Part shown: one piece after another, positions 1 to 6,062 of the stretch
How positions within the stretch are numbered: position 1 is the first letter of the stretch
How the letters are laid out: every line of letters starts with the position of its first letter
Assembly: GCA_043782755.1 (NCBI GenBank)
Contig: JAYWAC010000285.1
Span: forward strand, 1 to 9,228
Origin: JADJYF01 sp043782755
GTDB taxonomy: Bacteria > Pseudomonadota > Gammaproteobacteria > Ga0077536
Reading direction: 5' to 3'
DNA: 9,228 nucleotides
Made by a program: the position numbers and the translations under genes
The notes under the pieces: generated by a model
What the model was told of the DNA's origin: nothing
Databases searched by the model: none
Seen by the model: the letters and a program-made list of their open reading frames with translations, nothing else

Positions 1-14
1 GCCCCGCGCGGGGC
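1..14. repeat. Perfect 14-bp GC palindrome upstream of fabI
   Basis: The first 14 bases, GCCCCGCGCGGGGC, are a perfect self-complementary palindrome 32 bp before the fabI start. It could be the stem of a terminator for a gene to the left, part of the fabI leader, or chance in GC-rich DNA. No T-run follows on the + strand, and what lies to the left is not visible, so its role cannot be decided. Confidence 0.3.
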
Positions 15-46
15 GCACGACAATCAGCCAGCAAGGTAGTCAGACC

Positions 47-829
47 ATGGGAATTCTGCAAGGTAAACGCGCCCTCATCGTCGGTGTGGCCAGCAATAAA
101 TCGATTGCTTGGGGCGTCGCCAAGGCCATGCATCGTGAAGGCGCCGAGCTCGCATTCACTTATCAGAACGAGCGTCTGAAATCGCGAGTCGAGGACTTCG
201 CCGCCGAACTCGGCTCGGAAATCACCGTGCCCTGCGAAGTGCAGAGCGATCAGGAAATCCAGGCGGTCTTCAATCACCTCGACGATTACTGGGATCATCT
301 CGACATCCTGGTACATTCGATCGCCTTTGCGCCGCGCGAAGAGCTGCAGGGTGGTTATCTCGACAGCGTGACGCGCGAAGGCTTTCGCATCGCCCACGAG
401 ATCAGTTCCTACAGCTTTGCCGCCTTGGGTAATGCCGCGCGCCCGCTGATGAAGGGTCGCAATGGCGCGATGATGACACTGAGCTACCTGGGCGCGGTAC
501 GCACCATGCCGAGCTACAACGTCATGGGTCTGGCCAAAGCCAGCCTCGAAGCCAACGTGCGCTATATGGCGGAGAGCCTGGGACCGGAAGGGATACGAGT
601 CAATGCGGTGTCGGCCGGCCCGATCCGGACGCTCGCGGCGTCCGGCATCAAGGATATGCGCAAATTCCTGACCTATGTCGAGAACACCGCGCCGCTGCGT
701 CGCAATGTCACCATCGATGAAGTTGGTAACGCCGCAGCGTTCCTGTGTTCGGATCTGGCCTCGGCCATCACCGGCGAAATCACCTACGTCGATTGCGGCT
801 ACAACATCATGGGCATGGGCGGCATGTAA
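47..829 (+). CDS. fabI: Enoyl-[acyl-carrier-protein] reductase (NADH), FabI
   Basis: Cytosolic enzyme that reduces trans-2-enoyl-ACP to acyl-ACP with NAD(P)H, the last step of each fatty-acid elongation cycle. The 260-residue length is normal for FabI (E. coli 262). It is an atypical short-chain dehydrogenase: the dinucleotide-binding motif is G13-x5-S19-I20 near the N-terminus. The catalytic signature is Tyr147 and Tyr157-x6-Lys164, matching E. coli Tyr146, Tyr156 and Lys163 with one residue inserted. The substrate-loop segment SAGPIRTLAASGIKD is present at about 189-203, and the C-terminus ends in an IMGM-type tail. The ATG at 47 is chosen because the protein begins MGILQGKRAL, aligning with E. 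coli MGFLSGKRIL; a modest AAGG lies 10 bases upstream. It is the only + strand gene and converges on ppiD. Ala93 and Met204 differ from E. coli Gly93 and Phe203, positions linked to triclosan response. Promoter not visible. Confidence 0.97.
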   Translation: MGILQGKRALIVGVASNKSIAWGVAKAMHREGAELAFTYQNERLKSRVEDFAAELGSEITVPCEVQSDQEIQAVFNHLDDYWDHLDILVHSIAFAPREELQGGYLDSVTREGFRIAHEISSYSFAALGNAARPLMKGRNGAMMTLSYLGAVRTMPSYNVMGLAKASLEANVRYMAESLGPEGIRVNAVSAGPIRTLAASGIKDMRKFLTYVENTAPLRRNVTIDEVGNAAAFLCSDLASAITGEITYVDCGYNIMGMGGM

Positions 830-847
830 GGCCGTCGCCAAGCCTTA
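827..847. other. Inverted repeat joining the fabI and ppiD stop codons
   Basis: TAAGGC (827-832) and GCCTTA (842-847) form a 6-bp stem with a 9-base loop between the convergent genes. Each arm contains one stop codon: TAA of fabI on the + strand and TAA of ppiD on the - strand. Neither strand has a T-run after it, so it is not a standard intrinsic terminator. It may be a weak 3'-end structure shared by both mRNAs, or chance. Confidence 0.3.
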
Positions 848-2749
848 AAGATTCTTCGCGATCACCTTCACGTCGCTGGCGGCACGCACTGCGGCGACGA
901 ACTCGGTCCAGGCCGCGCCCATGCGGCCTTTGACCAACTCACCTTGTATAGTCGCGACGTCGCTACGGGCGATCTCGCTATCGGCCGGTACCACGACGTT
1001 AGCAACACGAATGATCGCGTAATCCGTGTTGCCTATCGGTAGACCGACGTACTGCGGGTTACTACCCGGCACTTCGGCGCTGAAGGCGGCGCGTAACACC
1101 GCGCGATTGACATCACCCGATTCGCGCGTCGCGCCCTCTTCCTGTTCCCAGCCAAAGCCACGGCCCTTAACCACATCAGTGACGGTCTCGCCCTTGCGCA
1201 GACGTTCGATCAATTCCTTGCCCAGTGCCTCGGTGAGTTCGCGGCGATGGGCATTCCGCACCGCGTCCTCGACCTTCGCCTTGACCTCGGCCAGTTCTGG
1301 AATCTTCGATGGCACGTGCTCGATGACGCGCAGCGCCACCACGCGGTTGTCGGGCAATTCGATGGGCTCGCTGTTCATGCCTTCGCTCAGCACTTCGGCG
1401 GTGAACACCGCGCCAGCCGCCTTTTCAGAAAACTTTTTGGCGAATTCTTCCTTGCTCAATACATCGGTCTTCTGGGTCGTCAGGCTGAGCGTCTCCGCAG
1501 CTACACTCAGGCTGTCGGAATGCTCGTACACCAGATTGGAGAACTGCTCGGACTGCTCAAAGAACGCCTTCTGCGCCTCGGCATTGCGGTAAGCCACTTC
1601 GACTTCCGCCTTAACCTTGTCAAAAGGCTGCAGACCGCCGGCCTTGATGTCCTTGAGCTTAATGATGTGCCAACCAAACTTGGTGCGCACCGGTTCACTG
1701 ATTTCACCGATCTTGAGTTTGAACGTCGCTTGTTCGAATTCCGGTGCCATCGCACCACGACCGAAGAACCCGGTAGAACCGCCTTCGGCTTTTGAGCCGA
1801 CATCGTCGGACAATTCCTTGGCCAGCTTCTCGAAGTCCTCGCCCGTCTGAGCGCGCTTCAAGACGTCTTTAATCTTGGCCTCTGCGACACTAGCCACATC
1901 AGCTTTCGCGTCCGGCGGCAATTGCACCAGGATATGGTTGGCATTGCGCTCCTCGGTCAGGGTGTAGGCGGCCGGGTTGGCGTCGTAGTACTGATGCAGC
2001 TTGTCGTCATTGATCTCGATCTTGGTCGCCAGCGCGGCGGCCGAGATTTCCAGGTATTCGACGCTGGCCTTCTCAAGCGTGCGGTAGTCTTCATTGTGCG
2101 CTTCGAAATAGGTTTTGGTCTCGGCGTCGGTGACAGTGACCTGCTTTTCGACTTCGGCGGCGGGAATCACGGCGTAACCGATATCACGCTTCTCCTTGCG
2201 CAGCGCGGCGACCTTTTGCGCTTCCTCGCGGGTGACGAATTCCGATGCGGCGACGCCGTTACGCAATTGCGATTTGGCCATGTCACCACGCAGCTGCTGC
2301 TCGAAACCGAGCTGCGAAAACCCCAAAGCGGTGACACGTTGTTCATAGAGCGCGCGGGAAAAACCCTTGTCGTCTTGAAAGGCTGGAATTTGCAGCAATT
2401 GCTGCGCGAGCTGCGCATTGGTGACTCGCACGCGAGACTTGTCGACCAGACTCGACAGCACACGGTCATTGATCAGTTCGTCCAAGGCCTTGGTCTTGAC
2501 CTCGGGCTTGTCCCAGTCGGCGGCACTGAAAGCGTCGCCGAGCATGGATTCAGCCTGACGCCGAAAACGCTGTAATGCCTTCTGGAATTCTTCGATGGGG
2601 ATTTCATCGCCATCGACCTTGGCGACAATCACGCGTTTGGCGGCGTTGATATAGCTTTCGACGCCCCATAGGACGAAAGTCAATGAAATCAGACCGACGA
2701 TCACCGCGACGATCACGCCCTGGGTTCGATCACGTATCGTTTGCAGCAT
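845..2749 (-). CDS. ppiD: Periplasmic chaperone/peptidyl-prolyl isomerase PpiD (SurA/parvulin family)
   Basis: Inner-membrane-anchored periplasmic folding factor that meets proteins leaving the Sec translocon. The 634-residue length fits the family (E. coli about 623). A short basic N-terminus is followed by one membrane helix at about residues 11-34 (an uncleaved anchor), then a SurA-like chaperone region (about 40-260) with the conserved segment around IPAFQDDKGFS. A parvulin domain spans about 266-368, followed by a long C-terminal region. The parvulin domain keeps His272 (NHILV) and His361 (GWHIIKL), the positions of the family's two active-site histidines; E. coli PpiD lacks them, so this copy may be catalytically active (inference). 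AGAGGG lies 7 bases before the ATG, and the protein opens MLQTIRDRTQG in line with the family. It sits just behind the tRNA terminator and ends 15 bp from the fabI stop. Confidence 0.95.
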   Translation of the reverse strand: MLQTIRDRTQGVIVAVIVGLISLTFVLWGVESYINAAKRVIVAKVDGDEIPIEEFQKALQRFRRQAESMLGDAFSAADWDKPEVKTKALDELINDRVLSSLVDKSRVRVTNAQLAQQLLQIPAFQDDKGFSRALYEQRVTALGFSQLGFEQQLRGDMAKSQLRNGVAASEFVTREEAQKVAALRKEKRDIGYAVIPAAEVEKQVTVTDAETKTYFEAHNEDYRTLEKASVEYLEISAAALATKIEINDDKLHQYYDANPAAYTLTEERNANHILVQLPPDAKADVASVAEAKIKDVLKRAQTGEDFEKLAKELSDDVGSKAEGGSTGFFGRGAMAPEFEQATFKLKIGEISEPVRTKFGWHIIKLKDIKAGGLQPFDKVKAEVEVAYRNAEAQKAFFEQSEQFSNLVYEHSDSLSVAAETLSLTTQKTDVLSKEEFAKKFSEKAAGAVFTAEVLSEGMNSEPIELPDNRVVALRVIEHVPSKIPELAEVKAKVEDAVRNAHRRELTEALGKELIERLRKGETVTDVVKGRGFGWEQEEGATRESGDVNRAVLRAAFSAEVPGSNPQYVGLPIGNTDYAIIRVANVVVPADSEIARSDVATIQGELVKGRMGAAWTEFVAAVRAASDVKVIAKNL

Positions 2750-2792
2750 GCAGGAACCCTCTGCTCAAGAACGAAGAGGAAACTCAGGGCTG

Positions 2793-2829
2793 AAAAAAAG
2801 CGGGCGCACCATCTGGTGCGCCCGGCTTT
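2793..2829 (-). terminator. Strong intrinsic terminator after tRNA-Asp
   Basis: Read on the - strand, a perfect 10-bp GC-rich stem (CGGGCGCACC paired with GGTGCGCCCG, 2801-2810 and 2815-2824) closes a 4-base AGAT loop and is followed after one C by seven T (2793-2799). This is a textbook Rho-independent terminator. It begins about 20 bases past the tRNA-Asp 3' end and separates the hupB-tRNA unit from ppiD. Confidence 0.93.
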
Positions 2830-2844
2830 GTATTCCATCGAATT

Positions 2845-2921
2845 TGGCGGAGTGGACGGGACTCGAACCCGCGACCCCCGGCGTGACAGGCCGGTATTCT
2901 AACCAACTGAACTACCACTCC
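2845..2921 (-). tRNA. tRNA-Asp (anticodon GTC)
   Basis: A 77-base tRNA including an encoded CCA end (2845-2847). The acceptor stem GGAGTGG/CCACTCC pairs fully (2915-2921 with 2849-2855), and the discriminator base is G, as expected for tRNA-Asp. The anticodon stem CCGGC/GCCGG closes the loop CTGTCAC, with anticodon GTC at 2885-2887. The D-arm (TAGTTCAGTTGGTTAGAA) and T-loop (GGTTCGAGTCC) are canonical. It is the second tRNA of the pair, 12 bases after tRNA-Val, and is followed by the strong terminator. Confidence 0.97.
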
Positions 2922-2933
2922 GATGACTAACTC

Positions 2934-3009
2934 TGGTGGGTGCTGAGGGGATCGAACCCACGACCTTCGCCTTGTAAGGGCGACGCTCTCCCAGCTGAGC
3001 TAAGCACCC
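2934..3009 (-). tRNA. tRNA-Val (anticodon TAC)
   Basis: A 76-base tRNA with encoded CCA (2934-2936) and discriminator A. The acceptor stem GGGTGCT/AGCACCC (3003-3009 with 2938-2944) pairs fully. The anticodon stem TCGCC/GGCGA closes the loop CTTACAA, with anticodon TAC at 2974-2976. The D-arm (AGCTCAGCTGGGAGAGC) and T-arm (GTGGGTTCGATCCCC) are canonical. Its 5' end is 23 bases after the hupB stop with no terminator between, so it is probably cut from a hupB-tRNA transcript, by RNase P at the 5' end. Confidence 0.97.
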
Positions 3010-3032
3010 GAATCCATGCTCTGGGAAGCGCG

Positions 3033-3305
3033 CTAATTTACTGCATCCTTGAGCGCTTTGCCAGGTTTGAAGCCAGGAACTTTCGCTGCCTTAATCTCGA
3101 TTGTCGCACCGGTCTGCGGATTGCGCCCCGCGCGTGCTGCACGGCTGCGCACAACGAATGTACCGAAGCCGACTAGACTCACTTGTTCGTCTTTCTTGAG
3201 TGCCGCAGAAATGCTGTCGAAGACCGCATCCACGGCACGGGTTGCAGAAGCTTTGGTAATGTCTGCGGCAAGCGCGACGGCGTCGATCAGTTCTGCTTTG
3301 TTCAT
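3033..3305 (-). CDS. hupB: DNA-binding protein HU-beta
   Basis: Nucleoid-associated histone-like protein that binds and bends DNA as a dimer with little sequence specificity. The 90-residue length is exactly that of the family. The sequence starts MNKAELIDAVA, typical of HU-beta. The N-terminal helical dimerisation part is followed by the V-x-L-x-G-F-G-x-F strand (about 42-50). The DNA-embracing beta-arm carries R61-N62-P63, where Pro63 is the residue that intercalates into the minor groove, and the C-terminus has the PGFKPGKALKDAV signature. A strong AAGGGG Shine-Dalgarno lies 9 bases before the ATG. It is preceded by a near-consensus sigma-70 promoter with a leader of about 105 bases, and followed by two tRNA genes with no terminator between. 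In E. coli, HU is degraded by Lon, the adjacent gene here. Confidence 0.97.
   Translation of the reverse strand: MNKAELIDAVALAADITKASATRAVDAVFDSISAALKKDEQVSLVGFGTFVVRSRAARAGRNPQTGATIEIKAAKVPGFKPGKALKDAVN
3035..3064 (-). promoter_or_regulatory. Possible internal promoter for the tRNA pair
   Basis: At the 3' end of hupB, on the - strand, CTGGCA (3059-3064) and TAAATT (3035-3040) are separated by 18 bases, each matching 4 of 6 consensus positions. The bases after the -10 (AGCGCGC) form a GC-rich discriminator of the kind seen at stringently controlled stable-RNA promoters. Initiation here would give the tRNAs their own start just past the hupB stop. The hexamers are weak and lie in coding DNA, so this is tentative. 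Confidence 0.2.
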
Positions 3306-3416
3306 GGAGCTTATCCCCTTAGTCCCTACGCGGTGAAAAGTTCAGCTGCGGCGAGTGGGCTGCGCGCTGATGATTATTGTGTGCGGCAAATTGGTGACCC
3401 TGGCGGGTGCGCGGCC

Positions 3417-3445
3417 GTTATACCAAGCACCCCCTGGAGCGTCAA
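3417..3445 (-). promoter_or_regulatory. Sigma-70 promoter for hupB (and probably the tRNAs)
   Basis: On the - strand, TTGACG (3440-3445) and TATAAC (3417-3422) each match 5 of 6 consensus positions and are separated by the optimal 17 bases. The start point should be near 3410, giving a hupB leader of about 105 bases. It is the only near-consensus promoter I find in the window. A second, much weaker candidate lies inside the leader (GGGTCA at 3395-3400, 16 bases, AATAAT at 3373-3378); E. coli hupB is also known to use several promoters. Confidence 0.8.
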
Positions 3446-3450
3446 GCAAG

Positions 3451-3464
3451 CCGAACTCATTCGG
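3451..3464 (-). terminator. Weak hairpin after lon, possible terminator
   Basis: CCGAA-TGAG-TTCGG forms a 5-bp stem with a 4-base loop, 21 bases past the lon stop and directly upstream of the hupB -35 element. What follows (CTTGCTTG) is only mildly T-rich. It may end some lon transcripts, but read-through into hupB is likely. No better terminator is visible between lon and hupB. Confidence 0.25.
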
Positions 3465-3485
3465 ACTCGGCCTGCGACGAGAGCC

Positions 3486-5894
3486 TCAATGTCTTCTCAG
3501 AACGTCGCCATCTTCTTCGTTGGCGGACTTTTCCTTAGCCGGTGCGTTTGCAGTCGCTTCGCTGACGGGCAATGGTTCCGGCATGCGTAACAACGCAATC
3601 TGGAACACTTCGTCTATCCAACGCACGGGCTTGATCTCGAGTTCCTGTGCAATGTTCGCAGGAATCTCCGCCAACTCTCGTTCGTTCTCTTTCGGGATCA
3701 CGACCTGCTTGATGCCACCGCGTAATGCGGCGAGAAGTTTTTCCTTCAAGCCACCAATGGGCAACACTTCACCACGTAAAGTGATCTCGCCCGTCATCGC
3801 GACACTGGCCTTTACGGGAATGCCGGTCAGCGCCGAGACCATTGCCGTACACATGCCGACACCGGCACTCGGACCATCCTTAGGTGTCGCGCCTTCCGGC
3901 ACGTGGAAATGTACGTCATTGGTCGCGTAGAAATCGGGTACGATGCCTAGCGAGCGTGCGCGACTGCGGACCACCGTCATGGCCGCCTTGATCGACTCCT
4001 GCATGACATCACCGAGTCTACCGGTATAGATCTCCTTGCCTTTACCAGGTACGACCACCGCTTCGATAGTCAGCAGATCACCGCCAGTCTCGGTCCAGGC
4101 CAAGCCCGTCACTTGACCAACGCGATCTTCTTCCTCGGCAAGACCATAGCGGAATTTCTTCACGCCAAGATATTTGTCGAGGATTTTCGGTGTGACCGAC
4201 ACCGACTTGGTCGATGGCTTCTGCAGAATACCCTTGACTACCTTGCGGCAAATAGTCGCCATCTCTCGTTCAAGATTACGCACACCGGCTTCACGGGTAT
4301 AGAAGCGGATCACATCGCGAATCGCCGCCTCGGAAAGCTTGAACTCATCAGCCTTGAGGCCAGCATTCTCGATCTGCTTTGGCAATAGGTATTTCCGCGC
4401 AATACTGACCTTCTCGTCTTCCGTGTAACCGGAAATCCGAATCACTTCCATGCGGTCCAGCAGGGGCGCGGGAATGTTCAAACTATTAGCGGTGGTGACG
4501 AACATCACTTCCGATAAGTCGTAATCGACTTCCAGGTAGTGATCATTGAAAGAATTGTTCTGCTCCGGATCCAGCACCTCGAGTAGAGCCGAAGCCGGAT
4601 CACCGCGGAAGTCCATCGCCATCTTGTCGACTTCGTCGAGCAGGAATAAGGGATTGCGCGTGCCGACCTTGGCCATGTTTTGCAGGATCTTGCCCGGCAG
4701 GGAACCGACATAGGTGCGACGATGACCGCGAATCTCGGCCTCGTCACGAACGCCGCCGAGTGACATGCGCACGAACTTGCGATTGGTTGCACGTGCTATC
4801 GAACGGCCAAGCGAAGTTTTGCCGACGCCGGGCGGACCGACCAGGCACAGGATCGGGCCTTTCATCTTTTTGACGCGCTGTTGCACGGCGAGATATTCGA
4901 GGATGCGCTCTTTGACCTTATCAAGACCGTAGTGATCGGACTCGAGAATCTCCTCGGCGCGATTCAGATCGCGGCTAGTCTTAGAGCGCTTCTTCCATGG
5001 CACCGAGACTATCCAGTCGATGTAATTGCGCACCACGGTCGCTTCGGCGGACATCGGCGACATCATGCGCAACTTCTTGAGTTCAGCTTCCGCCTTCTCG
5101 CGAGCTTCCTTGGCCATGCCAGCCCGCGCGATCTTTTTCGACAGCTCTTCGAACTCGTTAACGCCGTCCTCGCTCTGGCCAAGCTCGTTCTGAATAGCCT
5201 TCATCTGCTCATTCAGGTAGTACTCGCGCTGACTTTTCTCCATCTGCTTCTTCACACGTCCGCGCAGACGCTTCTCGACCTGCAGCAGATCGATTTCTGA
5301 TTCCATCAGATGAATCAGATGTTCCAGCCGTTCGCGCAGCGGAATGATCTCAAGAACTTCCTGTTTGTCCTGAATCTTGATCGCCATGTGCGCGGCGATG
5401 GTGTCCGCCAGACGCGACGGATCGTCGATACTCGACAAGGACGAGATGATCTCAGGCGGGACCTTCTTATTGAGCTTCACGTATTGTTCGAACTGGGTCA
5501 TGAGCGAACGACTCAGGACCTCGGCCTCGCGACCGCTGACTTCTTCAGCCTCGATCATTTCGCAACGCGCGGCATAGAGATCGTCGGTTTCGACGAAGTC
5601 CTCAATGCGTGCACGCTGTACGCCTTCAACCAGCACCTTGATGGTGCCATCGGGTAGCTTCAGCAACTGCAGAATATTCGACACCGTGCCGACGGCATGA
5701 ATGTCAGTCGGTTGAGGGTTGTCATCGCCGGCGCTCTTTTGTGCGACCAGCAGAATTTGTTTGCCGTCTTCCATGGCACGTTCCAATGCTCGAATCGACT
5801 TTTCGCGGCCGACGAACAAGGGAATGACCATGTGCGGATAAACGACGACATCGCGCAGCGGCAATACCGCGAGCACATTGTTGGTATCGGTCAT
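3486..5894 (-). CDS. lon: ATP-dependent serine protease Lon (endopeptidase La)
   Basis: Homo-oligomeric cytosolic AAA+ protease that degrades misfolded and short-lived regulatory proteins. At 802 residues it is slightly longer than E. coli Lon (784). An N-terminal substrate-recognition domain (LPLRDVVVYPHMVIPLFVGR at about 11-30, to about 205) is followed by a coiled-coil linker (about 205-300). The AAA+ module has Walker A GPPGVGKT (353-360), Walker B FLLDEVDK (D420-E421) and the sensor segment TTAN (467-470). The proteolytic domain has catalytic Ser676 in PKDGPSAG and Lys719 in GGLKEK, with the same 43-residue spacing as E. coli Ser679/Lys722. The extra length is a low-complexity Ala/Glu/Lys tail from about 774. 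AGGAG lies 9 bases before the ATG. It follows clpX after 168 bp and has no clear sigma-32 promoter; a hairpin sits just upstream of its ribosome-binding site. Confidence 0.98.
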   Translation of the reverse strand: MTDTNNVLAVLPLRDVVVYPHMVIPLFVGREKSIRALERAMEDGKQILLVAQKSAGDDNPQPTDIHAVGTVSNILQLLKLPDGTIKVLVEGVQRARIEDFVETDDLYAARCEMIEAEEVSGREAEVLSRSLMTQFEQYVKLNKKVPPEIISSLSSIDDPSRLADTIAAHMAIKIQDKQEVLEIIPLRERLEHLIHLMESEIDLLQVEKRLRGRVKKQMEKSQREYYLNEQMKAIQNELGQSEDGVNEFEELSKKIARAGMAKEAREKAEAELKKLRMMSPMSAEATVVRNYIDWIVSVPWKKRSKTSRDLNRAEEILESDHYGLDKVKERILEYLAVQQRVKKMKGPILCLVGPPGVGKTSLGRSIARATNRKFVRMSLGGVRDEAEIRGHRRTYVGSLPGKILQNMAKVGTRNPLFLLDEVDKMAMDFRGDPASALLEVLDPEQNNSFNDHYLEVDYDLSEVMFVTTANSLNIPAPLLDRMEVIRISGYTEDEKVSIARKYLLPKQIENAGLKADEFKLSEAAIRDVIRFYTREAGVRNLEREMATICRKVVKGILQKPSTKSVSVTPKILDKYLGVKKFRYGLAEEEDRVGQVTGLAWTETGGDLLTIEAVVVPGKGKEIYTGRLGDVMQESIKAAMTVVRSRARSLGIVPDFYATNDVHFHVPEGATPKDGPSAGVGMCTAMVSALTGIPVKASVAMTGEITLRGEVLPIGGLKEKLLAALRGGIKQVVIPKENERELAEIPANIAQELEIKPVRWIDEVFQIALLRMPEPLPVSEATANAPAKEKSANEEDGDVLRRH

Positions 5895-5917
5895 GATGAA
5901 GAACTCCTGCGAACACC

Positions 5918-5941
5918 ACCCGCAGCGGGCCCGCCGCAGGT
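5918..5941 (-). promoter_or_regulatory. Hairpin in the lon leader, 9 bases before the Shine-Dalgarno
   Basis: In the lon-sense RNA, ACCUGCGGCG and CGCUGCGGGU form a continuous 10-bp stem with a GGCC loop, including two G-U wobbles. In the opposite strand those two positions would be A-C mismatches, so the structure is better formed in the lon mRNA. It stops 9 bases before the AGGAG (5904-5908), close enough to affect ribosome loading. Function is inferred, not shown. Confidence 0.4.
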
Positions 5942-6010
5942 TGGCACAGAATGTAAGGGAGCCGGGAGCGATGACGCCCCGTGCAGATAGATCGAGTCAG
6001 GGTCACAGAA

Positions 6011-6041
6011 CACCGGTTGGGCGCTGGGTAGCGCCCGGGTG
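6011..6041 (-). other. Stem-loop in the clpX-lon gap without a T-tract
   Basis: On the - strand GGGCGCT-ACCC-AGCGCCC makes a perfect 7-bp stem (6019-6025 with 6030-6036). An outer CACC/GGTG pairing (6038-6041 with 6011-6014) extends it across an internal loop. It begins about 22-27 bases after the clpX stop. No T-run follows, so it is not a standard intrinsic terminator; it could protect the 3' end of clpPX mRNA or partly separate clpX and lon expression. Confidence 0.4.
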
Positions 6042-6062
6042 GCTAAGGCGGCGGGGATGGGT

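Noticed and set aside
1026..1795. Overlapping + strand frames of 182-188 codons
   Set aside because: They are antisense to ppiD and mutually overlapping in two frames. Their composition looks like a mirror of the real gene.
1922..2575. 217-codon open frame on the + strand
   Set aside because: It lies wholly antisense inside ppiD, has no recognisable domain and no clear ribosome-binding site. Long antisense frames are expected opposite GC-rich genes with strong codon bias.
2748..3176. Short + strand frames over the tRNAs
   Set aside because: They are translations of the antisense strand of two tRNA genes and the end of hupB.
3355..3930. 191-codon open frame on the + strand crossing the hupB-lon gap
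   Set aside because: Most of it is antisense to the catalytic domain of lon, and it reads through the hupB promoter. It has no family resemblance.
5895..6062. Sigma-32 or sigma-70 promoter for lon
   Set aside because: I searched the gap for CTTGAA/CCCCAT-type and TTGACA/TATAAT-type pairs. Only poor matches such as TATCTG without a -35 partner were found, so none is annotated.
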